Assembly (NCBI RefSeq): GCF_001468225.1
Contig: NZ_LNRU01000009.1
Coordinates: 62,001 to 126,000 of the forward strand
Length of the DNA: 64,000 nt
DNA from: Sphingopyxis sp. H053
Lineage (GTDB): Bacteria > Pseudomonadota > Alphaproteobacteria > Sphingomonadales > Sphingomonadaceae
Direction: 5' to 3'
Within the stretch, counting starts at the first letter, position 1, and every line of letters begins with the position of its first letter. Position numbers and translations under genes: made by a program. The notes under the pieces are model-generated. The model was not told the DNA's origin. It searched no databases and saw nothing but the letters and a program-made list of their open reading frames with translations. Below are positions 7,720-17,497 of the stretch, in pieces.

Positions 7720-9924
7720 ATGAAAGGCCTTTTTGCATCCAAAGCGCTGCTGATGATGACGGCAGCCGTGACCGCCGCGCCATCCATGGCGCAAACGGCG
7801 CCCGTTGGCGGTTTGTCCGCGCCCAGCCCGTCGGCCCCAGCCGAGGATCAGGATCAAACCTCGACGCAGAGCGGCCTCGTAGATATCGTCGTGACCGCGA
7901 CGCGCCGGGAACAGAAGTTGCAGGATGTGCCGGTCGCGGTGACCGCCGTGACTTCGGAATCGCTTGGCCGTTCGGGTGCGGCCGACATCCGGAATCTCAC
8001 TCAGGTCGTGCCCGGCTTCTTCGGTGGCCGCGCTGCGGGCGTGTTCCTGCCCGTTATCCGCGGGGTGGGGTCGAGCAGTATTTCGGTCGGGGACGAGTCA
8101 AACGTAGCAACCTATGTCGATGGAATCTACCAGGGAGACCCATTTTCCACCTGGACCGATCTCGTCAAGGTCGACCGCGTCGAGGTCCTGCGCGGGCCGC
8201 AGGGGACAATATTCGGTCGGAACGCGACGGGCGGGTTGATCAATGTCATTACGCCTGATCCCAGTTTCGACTTCAGCGGCATGGTTTCGGCGCGCGCGGC
8301 CGCCCTCGAGACGGGCGACGGAGACTATAATGTGCGCGGCTATCTGACTGGTGGCCTGTCCGATACGATTGCAGCCGATATCGCCGGAATTTACCGCAAA
8401 ACGGACAGTTTTGTCGACGATCTCGTGCGCGGTGGGAAAGCTGGCGGCTATCAGGTTGTCGATGTCCGCAGCAAGCTGATGTACCGCGGCGAGAACGGAA
8501 ACAAGATCGTCCTCACGGGAGAATATTTCGATCGCAAGGGCTCGGAGAATGTCTACCAGCCCTATGAGAATAACACGGCAGGTCGAGCCTTTCCCGGCGC
8601 GATCCTCCCGTTGAAACCCTGGCAGCTGTCCGCCGATCTGCGCCCCTCGCTCGCCACCCGGCGATACAGTGTCGCCTTGCAGACACGCTTCGATCTAGGC
8701 GGGGTCAATCTGGAGACGACCGGGGCATATGCCTCCAACCGAACCTCTCAGGCGACGGATTCGGATTCGTCGAATATCTTGCTCGCGACTTTTGTGGCCC
8801 CCAAAATCGCATCGGAATATTATAGTCAGGAAGTGCGCCTGCTCTCGTCCGGCTCCGGGCCGCTTCAATGGATCGCTGGTTTATATGCCTTCCACCTCTC
8901 CGGCGACGCCAACTTCATTCTGAGCAGTCGCGCTGATCCGAGCCAGCCACTGCTCGTGCGCACATTCGACCCCGTCCTGAAGACGACCTCCTATGCCGGA
9001 TTCGCCGAGGCGACGCTTGAGGTCGTCCCGCGCCTGTTCGTGACGGGCGGCATTCGCTACACCCATGAGAAAAGAAGTTTCGATCAGATCGTAAACGGCG
9101 TCGCCCTTTTTCCGCAGACAGCGGAAAAATCCTTTAACAGGGTCACGTATAAAGGCACGGTCCGGTTCGAAATCGGACCGGACACGAATATCTACGCGAC
9201 CTACAGCACCGGCTTCAAAAGCGGTGTGTTCAACATGACTGGCGTGTCGCCTCTCGCGGTCGATCCCGAGACGCTCAAAGCCCTCGAAGGCGGTATCAAG
9301 TCTGACATCACGCCCTGGCTGCGCGCCAATCTCGCCTTGTATCGTTATGATTATAAGGATTTGCAGGTCACTGCCCGCGATCCGTTGGGTCCCGGTTATG
9401 TCCTGCAGAACGCCGCGAACGCCACTCTTTACGGCGGCGAACTCGAAACCACTTTGGCGCCAACCGATCATTTCCGGGTCAACGCGGCGGTCGCCTACGC
9501 CCATGCGGAATATGACGATTTTCCGCTCGCGCAAGTTTTCATTCCCCGGCCAACGGGAGGCAATATCGTGTCGCAAGCGGATGTGTCGGGCAACCGCCTA
9601 CCGCGGGCACCTCGCTGGACCTTTAACATCGCTCCAAGTCTCGACGTACCGCTCGCATCGGGAATGTTGAACATCAACGGCACCCTGTTCCGCAGTTCGG
9701 TCGTCTATTTCGACTTCCTGAATTCCGTGAAGCAGGATCCCTATACGGCGATCAACAGCGAAATTTCGTGGCGAACGGATGACGAAAAGTTTCGGTTCTC
9801 GATCTGGGCGACGAATTTGACCAATGAGAAGATCATCCAGGAAGTTCGGCCCGGCGCGCTTGGCACCGATCTCAGGTACGAGCTGCCCCGGCGTATCGGC
9901 GCCGGCGTCGAAGTGAAATTCTGA
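7720..9924 (+). CDS. TonB-dependent outer-membrane receptor
   Basis: 734 residues with an N-terminal signal peptide ending near MAQTA (residues 22-26), a plug domain (VDIVVTATRREQKLQDVPV, then VEVLRGPQGTIFGRNATGG near residue 155) and a long beta barrel ending in an aromatic residue (EVKF). Such receptors import large or scarce molecules with TonB-ExbBD energy; in sphingomonad catabolic islands they often take up the aromatic substrate. GGGAGGGAG precedes the start, and the AT-rich 57-base gap upstream may hold a promoter. It is strongly similar to the receptor at 20049-22238. Confidence 0.93.
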   Translation: MKGLFASKALLMMTAAVTAAPSMAQTAPVGGLSAPSPSAPAEDQDQTSTQSGLVDIVVTATRREQKLQDVPVAVTAVTSESLGRSGAADIRNLTQVVPGFFGGRAAGVFLPVIRGVGSSSISVGDESNVATYVDGIYQGDPFSTWTDLVKVDRVEVLRGPQGTIFGRNATGGLINVITPDPSFDFSGMVSARAAALETGDGDYNVRGYLTGGLSDTIAADIAGIYRKTDSFVDDLVRGGKAGGYQVVDVRSKLMYRGENGNKIVLTGEYFDRKGSENVYQPYENNTAGRAFPGAILPLKPWQLSADLRPSLATRRYSVALQTRFDLGGVNLETTGAYASNRTSQATDSDSSNILLATFVAPKIASEYYSQEVRLLSSGSGPLQWIAGLYAFHLSGDANFILSSRADPSQPLLVRTFDPVLKTTSYAGFAEATLEVVPRLFVTGGIRYTHEKRSFDQIVNGVALFPQTAEKSFNRVTYKGTVRFEIGPDTNIYATYSTGFKSGVFNMTGVSPLAVDPETLKALEGGIKSDITPWLRANLALYRYDYKDLQVTARDPLGPGYVLQNAANATLYGGELETTLAPTDHFRVNAAVAYAHAEYDDFPLAQVFIPRPTGGNIVSQADVSGNRLPRAPRWTFNIAPSLDVPLASGMLNINGTLFRSSVVYFDFLNSVKQDPYTAINSEISWRTDDEKFRFSIWATNLTNEKIIQEVRPGALGTDLRYELPRRIGAGVEVKF

Positions 9925-9974
9925 TGCGATCGCCGGTCATAGGCTGGCTCGCCCCTCAAGGATTGAGAGCATAG

Positions 9975-11432
9975 ATGGCAATTCCAGATCAGTACGACCT
10001 TTACTATGATGGCGGGTGGCATGCACCGACGGCGGGCGGGTACAGTCCCTCGCACAATCCGGCCAACGGCTCGCTCATCGCACATGTCGCGCAGGCAGAA
10101 AGCGAGGATGTCGACCGGGCAGTCCTCGCTGCCGCCGTCGGATCCAGGGTCTGGCGCGATGTGCCACCCCTCGAACGTGCCCGGCTGCTGCGCGAAGTAG
10201 CGGCAGTCATTCGCCAGAATGCAAAGGAATTGGCGCAACTCGATGCTCTCGATTGCGGCAACCCGGTCCGTGAACTGGCGGCCGACTCCCATGTGGCAGC
10301 CGCGCTCATCGACTATTTCTCCGGGCTGGTGACGGAGATGAAAGGTGCTTCGGTCCCCGTCGGACCAGATGCGGTCAACTTCTCCGTCAGGCAGCCATTT
10401 GGCGTCGTCGCCCGCATTCTGGCCTTCAATCATCCGTTTCTGTTCTGCGCCGGCAAGGTTGCCGCTCCCCTTGCAGCCGGCAATGCGGTAATCGTCAAGC
10501 CATCCGAACAGGCTCCCCTGTCAGCACTCCGCTTCGCCGAGCTGATCGACGGCTTGTTGCCGTCGGGTACGTTCAGCGTCCTTACGGGAGGAGCCGAAAC
10601 GGGGGCGGCGTTAGCGGCCCACCCCAAGGTGGCGATGATCAGCTTGGTGGGGAGCGCGGCTGCAGGTCGCGCTCTGATGCGCGAGGCCAGTCCAACGCTC
10701 AAGCCAGTCTTGCTCGAACTTGGCGGCAAGAATGCCCTGATAGCCTATGGCGATGCCGATCCCGCCGAAGTAGCAAAAGCCTTGATCCAGGGCATGAATT
10801 TTGCGTGGTGCGGCCAATCATGCGGGTCGACGAGCCGGGCGTTCATACATGAGGACATCTACGACGCGGTTCTGGCTCGTATCGAGGAGGAAGCCCAGCG
10901 GTTTCAGCCGGGCGATCCGTCCAACGAGGCGACTTCGATGGGCGCGATCATCAGCGCGAAACAGCATGAGCGCATAGTCGGATTCATCGATAGCGCCCAG
11001 GCGGAAGGCGCTCGACTGATATGCGGCGGGGGGCCACCGGCCGACCAAGCTCTTGCGCGCGGCCTGTACATCGAGCCGACAGTGTTTGCCGACGTTACCC
11101 CTGACATGCGCTTGGCCCGCGAAGAGGTTTTCGGGCCGGTGCTCGGAATCCTGCGATGGTCCGACGAGCCGACGATGATCGAGGTCGTCAACGAACTGGA
11201 GTATGGATTGACCTGCTCAATCTGGACACGAGATCTCGAACGCGCGCACCGCACCGCCATGGCCGTCGACGTAGGCTATGTCTGGATCAACGAGACCTCA
11301 CGCCACATTCTTGGAGCCCCCTTCGGCGGAATGAAACAGTCGGGCATCGGCCGTGAGGAATGCCTCGGCGAACTGCTGGCGTTCACCCAGGAGAAAAATA
11401 TCTTCATCTCGTTGGGATCGGGCAACCGGTGA
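9975..11432 (+). CDS. NAD(P)-dependent aldehyde dehydrogenase
   Basis: 485 residues of the ALDH superfamily, oxidising an aldehyde to its acid. The catalytic set is present: the Asn of AFNHP near residue 154, the Glu of LELGGKN near 253, the Cys of WCGQSCGSTSR near 287, and the EEVFGPV strand near 381. It sits between the TonB receptor and an MFS transporter, and its stop overlaps the transporter start by GTGA. One of four ALDHs in the window; an aromatic aldehyde from this operon is the likely substrate (inference). Confidence 0.9.
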   Translation: MAIPDQYDLYYDGGWHAPTAGGYSPSHNPANGSLIAHVAQAESEDVDRAVLAAAVGSRVWRDVPPLERARLLREVAAVIRQNAKELAQLDALDCGNPVRELAADSHVAAALIDYFSGLVTEMKGASVPVGPDAVNFSVRQPFGVVARILAFNHPFLFCAGKVAAPLAAGNAVIVKPSEQAPLSALRFAELIDGLLPSGTFSVLTGGAETGAALAAHPKVAMISLVGSAAAGRALMREASPTLKPVLLELGGKNALIAYGDADPAEVAKALIQGMNFAWCGQSCGSTSRAFIHEDIYDAVLARIEEEAQRFQPGDPSNEATSMGAIISAKQHERIVGFIDSAQAEGARLICGGGPPADQALARGLYIEPTVFADVTPDMRLAREEVFGPVLGILRWSDEPTMIEVVNELEYGLTCSIWTRDLERAHRTAMAVDVGYVWINETSRHILGAPFGGMKQSGIGREECLGELLAFTQEKNIFISLGSGNR

Positions 11433-12829
11433 CGGGCGGGGGCGCGCCTCCTGTGCTGCAACCGGCGCTCGGCACAGCACGCACGCCGCCTGGCGAGGGC
11501 GAAGCCGCGCTGGCTGTGGCGGGGGCGGCTTTCCGCCGCCGCATCGCCATGTTTTTCCTGACCTTTGCTCTCACACTCAACTTTGTTGACCGGCAGATCG
11601 TCAACATTCTAGCCGAACCGATCCGGGAAGAGTTGCAGCTGGCGGACTGGCAAATCGGGCTGATGTCGGGCCTTGCCTTTGCCTTGCTTTATAGCGTCGC
11701 CGGAATCCCGCTCGCGCGCTGGGCGGATCGCGGCAACCGGCCAAAGATCATGGCATTTTCCGTTCTCGTCTGGAGCGGGTTCACCATCGCCTGCAGCCTC
11801 GCGCGAAGCTTTCCCCAACTTTTGGTGGGGCGTGTCGGAGTGGGGATTGGCGAGGCCGGCCTGACACCTGCCGCAAATTCGCTCATCGTCGATTATTACC
11901 CACCCGAGCGGCGCGCGTCGGCGCTTTCGCTCTACTATCTTGGCGTGCCGTTGGGAACGTTGGCGGGGATGGCATTGGGAGGGCTGGTTGCCGATGCCTA
12001 TGGCTGGCGCACCGCCTTTCTGGTGGCCGGCATACCAGGTGTCGTCCTTGCCCCCTTTTTGCTGCTGGTTTTGCGCGAACCGCGCAAGGCGCACGCCGCT
12101 CTGTTGCGAACGGCGCCGCCGGGCGCTCTCGCGGCGGTAAAGACGCTTTGGGCGGTTCGCACCTACCGGCTCATCGTGATCGCGACTGCGCTGCAAGCCG
12201 CGGTAGGATATGGCTTCGGACCTTTCATCGCATCTTTTTTTATCCGCAATCATGGCCCGGAGATCGTCGCCATGGCCACCCAGGCCGGGATGGGGGTTTC
12301 GGGGTTCCTGGGCCTGACGCTCGGTCTTTCCACAGGTCTCGCAGGCGCCGCCGGCGTGTGGCTCGGTGGGTTGCTGGCCGATCGGTTCGGCCGGAGCGAC
12401 GTCCGAGCCTATGTAACCATCCCTGCGTTTGCGTCGCTGGCGGCCCTTCCCTGTTATGCCGTCATCTTCAGCATCGACAGTGGCGCGCTGGCGCTTGCGG
12501 GCCTTGCGCTTCCCAACATGCTAGGGGCCATGTGGATGGGCCCGGTCCACAGTACCCAGCAAAGCGTCTCACCGCCGGAGATCCGTGGCGGCGCGACCGC
12601 CCTCTTCCTTCTGGTCTTGAACCTGGTCGGCGTGGGTTTGGGACCGCTGTTCGTCGGGACGGCCAGCGACGCGATCTCGTGGCAGTTCGATCAAGATTCC
12701 GGCAGGAGTTTGCGTGCCGCCCTCATCCTTACAAGCCTGGTCGCACCATTCTCCGCATTTCTTTTCTGGCGCGCGCGGTCGTCGATCGGGCGCGACATGA
12801 CCAGGTGGAAGGCCGTCAATCCAGTGTGA
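11429..12829 (+). CDS. MFS transporter
   Basis: 466 residues from GTG 11429, which overlaps the ALDH stop by four bases; this is preferred over a start inside the ALDH gene. About twelve hydrophobic segments are visible from residue 38 on. The MFS loop 2-3 signature appears as GIPLARWADRGNRPK, and an NFVDRQIVN segment in the first helix is typical of sphingomonad aromatic or hexuronate MFS proteins. It is probably an inner-membrane importer of the aromatic acid or an intermediate, inferred from position. Confidence 0.88.
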   Translation: MTGGGAPPVLQPALGTARTPPGEGEAALAVAGAAFRRRIAMFFLTFALTLNFVDRQIVNILAEPIREELQLADWQIGLMSGLAFALLYSVAGIPLARWADRGNRPKIMAFSVLVWSGFTIACSLARSFPQLLVGRVGVGIGEAGLTPAANSLIVDYYPPERRASALSLYYLGVPLGTLAGMALGGLVADAYGWRTAFLVAGIPGVVLAPFLLLVLREPRKAHAALLRTAPPGALAAVKTLWAVRTYRLIVIATALQAAVGYGFGPFIASFFIRNHGPEIVAMATQAGMGVSGFLGLTLGLSTGLAGAAGVWLGGLLADRFGRSDVRAYVTIPAFASLAALPCYAVIFSIDSGALALAGLALPNMLGAMWMGPVHSTQQSVSPPEIRGGATALFLLVLNLVGVGLGPLFVGTASDAISWQFDQDSGRSLRAALILTSLVAPFSAFLFWRARSSIGRDMTRWKAVNPV

Positions 12830-12859
12830 CACAAATTGTTCATCATCATTGTCTGGAGA

Positions 12860-14284
12860 ATGAAATTGTCAGCGGAAAATCATCTAGCAATGGGCGCCGG
12901 CGGCACCTTGCCGGCCGGCAAGGGCGATCGCGCGCCGTCAGGACCGCACCGCATGCCGGACCGCCTCGACATACGCGGCCGCGACTATGACGCGGCAGGC
13001 CTGCGATCGCTTGTGGCACCGGGCTGGATTCATTCGGCGGTGTATACCGACGCGAAGATTTTCGATCTTGAACTCGAGCGGATTTTCCACACCGGTTGGC
13101 TGTTCATCGGCCATGAGAGCGAGATTGCAAAAACGGGCGAGTTCAAGCGTCGGCAGATGGGCCGTCAACCGGTCATTTTTGTTCGCGGCCAGGATGGCGA
13201 GATCCGCGTTTTCCTGAACCGCTGCCGACACAGGGGCGCAATCGTCTGCGAGGTGGACGAAGGCAGGGACAGCTTTTTCCGCTGCTGGTATCACGGCTGG
13301 ACCTATTCCAATGCTGGCGAACTGGTCAGCGTTTCCGGGCCCGACGGCTATGGGCCGAGTTTCGACGCGAGCGAAAACGGTCTCACGCCGGTGCCGCGGG
13401 TCGAAAATTATCGCGGCTTCATATTCGCGGCTTTGAGCGAAAAGGTCCTTCCGCTCGAGGACTATCTCGGCAACGCAGCCAAGGTGATCGACATCCTGGT
13501 CGACGCGGCACCGGGCGGAGAGTTGAGCGTGCGAGCCGGATCCAACCGGACGATCTATAAAGGAAATTGGAAGCAGGTCGGGATGGATGGATATCATCCG
13601 TTGTTCGTCCATGCCTCGGTGCTGGCGACATGGGAACGACACACCGATTCGGGTCACAGCCTCGGTGCCACGCACAGTGCGAACCCCTTCGACTTCGACG
13701 GAATCTCGGAAACGCGCGACTTCGGTCATGGCCACACGATGCTCGATTTCCGTAAGCATCGGCTCAAGCACTCGGGAAAATATCGCGCGCTTCTGGAAAA
13801 CACGCCGGGAGGGGCAGACTATATCGACGCGCTCTATGCAGAGCATGATGTTGCCTGGGCGGACATGCTGCTTGCCATGGCGGGCGATCCTCACGTCGGC
13901 GTTTTTCCAAACCTGCAACTGATCAACAACCAGATCCGGATCGTTAATCCCCTGTCTGTCGACGAGACCGAGGTCGTGATGTTCCCTGTGCTGTTCTCCA
14001 ACGTCAGCACCGAAATCAATGCGCTGCGACTTCGCCAGCATGAATCCTTTTATGGACCCGCAGGATCCGGATCGACAGACGACGCCGAGATTTTCGAGCG
14101 GGTGCAACTCGGCCTGGAGGCTAATCTCGATCCGTGGATCAATATATCGCGCGGGATGGAGCGCGAGTGGGTTGATGAAGATGGGACGATCGTCGGCCAT
14201 GTTTCCGACGAGGTTCCGCAGCGCGCTCAGATCCGGCAATGGCTGGCGATGATGGCCGAAGAATCGCCCGATGGGAGGCGTTAG
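12860..14284 (+). CDS. Rieske ring-hydroxylating oxygenase alpha subunit (pair 2)
   Basis: 474 residues from ATG 12860; a TTG at 12836 and an ATG at 12953 are alternatives because the ribosome site is poor. Rieske ligands are Cys122, His124, Cys142 and His145 (CRHR and CWYHGW). The catalytic iron motif is MDGYHPLFVH in NWKQVGMDGYH. Length and motif spacing resemble the benzoate/toluate dioxygenase branch, so an aromatic carboxylate is plausible. It follows the MFS gene closely and is followed by its beta subunit and a PdxA-type dehydrogenase, the gene order expected for a dioxygenase plus diol dehydrogenase. Confidence 0.9.
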   Translation: MKLSAENHLAMGAGGTLPAGKGDRAPSGPHRMPDRLDIRGRDYDAAGLRSLVAPGWIHSAVYTDAKIFDLELERIFHTGWLFIGHESEIAKTGEFKRRQMGRQPVIFVRGQDGEIRVFLNRCRHRGAIVCEVDEGRDSFFRCWYHGWTYSNAGELVSVSGPDGYGPSFDASENGLTPVPRVENYRGFIFAALSEKVLPLEDYLGNAAKVIDILVDAAPGGELSVRAGSNRTIYKGNWKQVGMDGYHPLFVHASVLATWERHTDSGHSLGATHSANPFDFDGISETRDFGHGHTMLDFRKHRLKHSGKYRALLENTPGGADYIDALYAEHDVAWADMLLAMAGDPHVGVFPNLQLINNQIRIVNPLSVDETEVVMFPVLFSNVSTEINALRLRQHESFYGPAGSGSTDDAEIFERVQLGLEANLDPWINISRGMEREWVDEDGTIVGHVSDEVPQRAQIRQWLAMMAEESPDGRR

Positions 14285-14285
14285 G

Positions 14286-14834
14286 ATGAACATGGTAGCA
14301 GCAGATCTTTGCGATTTCACCGTCTTCTCGGAATTGAAGGAGAGCCGGGCAATCCTGCCCGGGAGCGACATTTTCGGCAAAATCGAAGCATTTTTGTATT
14401 TTGAGGCCGAATTGATGGACAGCCACGCCTATGACGATTGGCTCGCGCTCTGGGAGCCGGGCGGCCTCTACTGGGTTCCCTCCAATCAGGCCGACCTCGA
14501 CCCCGATCGGTCCGTCTCGATCATCTACGAGCATTATGACCAGATCTCGGATCGAATATTCCGCCTGAAGGATAAGCGGATGCATTCGCAAAGTCCGAAG
14601 TCGCGTCTGATCCGCATCGTCTCGAACATTACGGTCGCCGCATCCGGCGGATCCGATGTCCTTGTCAGTTCAAACTTCATCCTGGGCGAGGCGCGCTCCG
14701 GTCAGCATCAATCCTTGTTCGCGCGCGCGACCCACCTCCTGAAACAGGGGGCCGATGGCTTCAAAATCTTGGGCAAGAAGGTCTATCTGATCAACAATGA
14801 TGCGCCCATGCGCAATGTGACCTTCCTGCTATGA
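14286..14834 (+). CDS. Rieske oxygenase beta subunit (pair 2)
   Basis: 182 residues. ATG 14286 is chosen because GGGAGG lies seven bases upstream; an ATG at 14271 would overlap the alpha gene. The small-subunit pattern is clear: FLYFEAELMDSHAYDDWLAL, then the GGLYWVPSNQ strand and the RIVSNITV strand. It is the structural partner of the preceding alpha subunit. Its last codon overlaps the PdxA start by ATGA. Confidence 0.9.
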   Translation: MNMVAADLCDFTVFSELKESRAILPGSDIFGKIEAFLYFEAELMDSHAYDDWLALWEPGGLYWVPSNQADLDPDRSVSIIYEHYDQISDRIFRLKDKRMHSQSPKSRLIRIVSNITVAASGGSDVLVSSNFILGEARSGQHQSLFARATHLLKQGADGFKILGKKVYLINNDAPMRNVTFLL

Positions 14835-15841
14835 GAGGTGCAGGCGAAGGAGCGGGCAAGCCGCGCCGTGAGCAGCCACTCATCGCTACCGTCATTGGCG
14901 ATCCGGCGGGTATCGGTCCAGAGGTCTGTGTCAAGGCACTCGCCGCCGGCAACCACGCGGCGCGGCACCTATTGATCGGAAGCATCGACGCTGTCCGGTT
15001 CGCGGCCGCGGCGAGCGGGATTAGCCCTCCCATCTACCAGGTGGAAACGCCGGATGAGGTGTCCGGTGCGGTTGGCGAAATCGCCGTTCTCGACCACGGC
15101 TCGCTGGCGAGGGGGGCATGGGATATCGGACAGTCGGGCGCCGCTTCGGGCCGGGCGGTGATAGAATGGATCCGCTTGGCCGAGCAATTGGCTCGCAATG
15201 GAGAGATCGATGGCTGGATCATGGCCCCGGTCGACTCGCAATCACTCAAGGCGTCTGGCGAAATATCGTCGATCGACGATCTTCAGCCGACTGGAACCTA
15301 TCTATTGCGAGTCAGCCCCTCGTTGCGGATCGTCCCAATCACCGAGCATATCAGCATCGCCGAGGTCCCGGGCACTGTCTCTGCCGCGGCGGTGTCGTCG
15401 CTGATCGGTCTCGTTGACGAGACTTTCAGGCGTTGGGGCGTCAATGCCCCCAGGATCGGCGTCGCCGGCCTGAATCCGCACGCGATGGGAACTGAAGAAG
15501 TGCGCGAGATCGCGCCGGCGGTCGAACGGGAGCGCGCGGCGGGGCGCCGCGTCGAGGGGCCGGTGTCGCCCGATTCGATATTTCGTCTTGCCATGGAGGG
15601 GCGATACGACGTCGTTGTCTCAATGTATCATGACCAGGGCCAGATTGCGCTCAAGACGGCTGCCTTCGAAGGCGCGTGCACCATCTATATCGGCCTCGAT
15701 TATGTTCATCTGACCGTACCGCACGGATCTGCCATGGAAATTGCGGGACAGGGCATCGCCCAGCACGCCAGCATGGCCTCCGCGATGAAGATGGCCGAAT
15801 CACTCTGCTTCGGGAGAGGGTTTTATGCCGGCGACGATTGA
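14831..15841 (+). CDS. PdxA-family (TphB-like) cis-dihydrodiol dehydrogenase
   Basis: 336 residues of the 4-hydroxythreonine-4-phosphate dehydrogenase family. Visible family motifs are GDPAGIGPEV near residue 22, MAPVDSQS near 135, TEHIS near 174, GLNPHAMG near 216 and MYHDQGQIALK near 261, which carries a metal His and Asp. The family includes TphB, which oxidises and decarboxylates the cis-diol made from terephthalate. Its position directly behind Rieske pair 2, coupled by ATGA, makes that role more likely than vitamin B6 synthesis. A second copy in the same context is at 28032-29054. Confidence 0.85.
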   Translation: MRGAGEGAGKPRREQPLIATVIGDPAGIGPEVCVKALAAGNHAARHLLIGSIDAVRFAAAASGISPPIYQVETPDEVSGAVGEIAVLDHGSLARGAWDIGQSGAASGRAVIEWIRLAEQLARNGEIDGWIMAPVDSQSLKASGEISSIDDLQPTGTYLLRVSPSLRIVPITEHISIAEVPGTVSAAAVSSLIGLVDETFRRWGVNAPRIGVAGLNPHAMGTEEVREIAPAVERERAAGRRVEGPVSPDSIFRLAMEGRYDVVVSMYHDQGQIALKTAAFEGACTIYIGLDYVHLTVPHGSAMEIAGQGIAQHASMASAMKMAESLCFGRGFYAGDD

Positions 15842-16526
15842 CCCCGGACTTCAGATGCAGGTGCGCATGGCGGCGCGCGGCCTGGCGCACGCCGGGCTCG
15901 TGCACGCGTTCGGCCATTGCAGTGCGCGCATCGATGCGCGGCACTTTCTTGTCTGTGCCGCAATGCCCATGGGGCTTATCAAGGACGAACCCGGTACTAT
16001 TGTCTCGGTCGATGGCGCCCTTCCCCAAAAAGTGCTTGGCGAAGTGCGCGCGCACCAGGCGATTTATGCCGCGCGGTCCGATGTCGGCGGCATTTGTCGC
16101 ATCATGCCCGCCGCCACCATGTCGTTGTCGACGCTCGGGATCACACCGGCGGCGCGGCACGGCCTAGGCGCCTATTTCGCTCCCCGGCCGCCGCTTTGGG
16201 ACGATCCCAGGCTCCTGCGCGACGACGCTTCAGCGAGAAATCTTGCAATTGCCCTTGGCGAGGCTCGTGCGATCGTCATGCGAGGAAACGGAGCGATTAC
16301 GGTCGGGCAAGATCTGAAGGAAGCTGCGACTTTTGCCTTCTTCCTCGAAGACGCCGCGCGGGTAGAGCGCGACGTGCGCTCGATGGGGTTCGGCCCTCAA
16401 CACGGGCTTCTCGATGAAGACGAGATACGCGCGCGCCAGACCCTGGCCGGCGGCGTCGTTGAGCGGATGTGGAGTTGGCTGACGGCGATGGACGTGACCG
16501 AAGGTCGAGGAGCAAGCGGCGGATGA
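15825..16526 (+). CDS. Class II aldolase/adducin-fold protein with altered metal site
   Basis: 233 residues. GLVHAFGHCSAR near residue 19, VDGALPQKVLGEVRAHQAIYAARSDVGG near 62-89 and MRGNGAITVG near 147 match the fold shared by fuculose aldolase, adducin and hydroxyphthalate decarboxylases of phthalate pathways. The usual His-x-His after the DVG turn is replaced by CRIMP, and the later His by Asn in RGNG, so the normal Zn site is missing. It overlaps the PdxA gene by 17 bases with GGGAGAGGG upstream. A decarboxylase or aldolase step on the ring product is possible but unproven. Confidence 0.75.
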   Translation: MPATIDPGLQMQVRMAARGLAHAGLVHAFGHCSARIDARHFLVCAAMPMGLIKDEPGTIVSVDGALPQKVLGEVRAHQAIYAARSDVGGICRIMPAATMSLSTLGITPAARHGLGAYFAPRPPLWDDPRLLRDDASARNLAIALGEARAIVMRGNGAITVGQDLKEAATFAFFLEDAARVERDVRSMGFGPQHGLLDEDEIRARQTLAGGVVERMWSWLTAMDVTEGRGASGG

Positions 16527-16593
16527 CGTCAGGCGCGGTGCTCGCATATGCCCCGTTGCCTCGCCCGAATACCAGCAAGAAAGAGGAAACGAT

Positions 16594-17376
16594 ATGACCG
16601 ACATGACCAAGACAGACACCTTCGCGGGGCGCGTCGCGCTCATCACGGGCGCGGGACAAGGAATCGGGCGGGTTTTCGCCAAAGGCTTCGCGCGCGCCGG
16701 TGCGAAAATCGCCATCGTCGAACTGAACGAAGACAGCGGACGGTCGGTAGCGGCCGAGGTCGAAGCGGAATGTGGCGCCGGCACCGTTATCGCCATTCGG
16801 GCCGATGTGGCCGATCCGGCAGCCGTCGACGCCGCCATAGCGGAGACATTGGAGGCCTTTGGCCGCATTGACGTCGCCATCAACAATGCGGCGATCTTCT
16901 CGACGCTGAAAATGCGGCCCTTCGAGGAAATCCCGTTTGACGAGTGGAGACAGGTCATGCGCGTGAACGTCGATGGCGTAATGCTGGTGTCCAAGGCGTG
17001 CGCGCCGGTAATGCGAGGTAATCGTCATGGGCGCATCATCAACATCTCGTCCGGGGTGGTGACTATGGGCCGACCGCACTATTTACATTATGTGGCTTCC
17101 AAAGCGGCGGTGGTCGGTATGACGCGCGCCATGGCGCGTGAACTCGGCGCCGACGGGATCACGGTGAATGCGCTGCTTCCGGGCGCAACCTTCACGGAGA
17201 TCGAGCGCGAGACGGTGACGCCCGCGCAAAAGACCCAGATATTGAACATGCAGTGCATCAAGCGCCACGAGACCGCAGACGACTTGCTCGCCGCAGCGCT
17301 TTACCTCGCGTCCGACGGCGCAGAATTTGTGACGGGCCAGTCGATAGCCGTCGATGGCGGTACGACGTTTCGCTGA
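16594..17376 (+). CDS. Short-chain dehydrogenase/reductase
   Basis: 260 residues of classical SDR type. The cofactor loop is TGAGQGIG near residue 18, NNA is near 94, and the catalytic Ser, Tyr and Lys fall in NISSGVV and YVASKAA near 150-171. The GGTT C-terminus fits family length. An AGAGGAAA ribosome site precedes ATG 16594. It is the last enzyme gene of the 4-17 kb operon. It could oxidise a dihydrodiol or a side-chain alcohol; the substrate is not evident. Confidence 0.87.
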   Translation: MTDMTKTDTFAGRVALITGAGQGIGRVFAKGFARAGAKIAIVELNEDSGRSVAAEVEAECGAGTVIAIRADVADPAAVDAAIAETLEAFGRIDVAINNAAIFSTLKMRPFEEIPFDEWRQVMRVNVDGVMLVSKACAPVMRGNRHGRIINISSGVVTMGRPHYLHYVASKAAVVGMTRAMARELGADGITVNALLPGATFTEIERETVTPAQKTQILNMQCIKRHETADDLLAAALYLASDGAEFVTGQSIAVDGGTTFR

Positions 17377-17497
17377 ACAGGCCCGCAACGAGGCGGGCGG
17401 AATGGCCAGCCGGGTGCGGACGGCATCCTGTTGCATCTCGCAGCTATGACTTTGACAAGCCCGATAGGAAAGCTATGCCATCTGTACGTTCGGCCGC

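Noticed and set aside
11360-11428. Longer N-terminus for the MFS transporter
   Set aside because: It lies inside the aldehyde dehydrogenase gene; the GTG at 11429 overlaps that gene's stop by GTGA and gives a normal N-terminus.
12938-14380. 480-residue open frame on the minus strand opposite Rieske alpha subunit 2
   Set aside because: It is the shadow of a conserved Rieske gene with clear cluster motifs and has no recognisable protein features.
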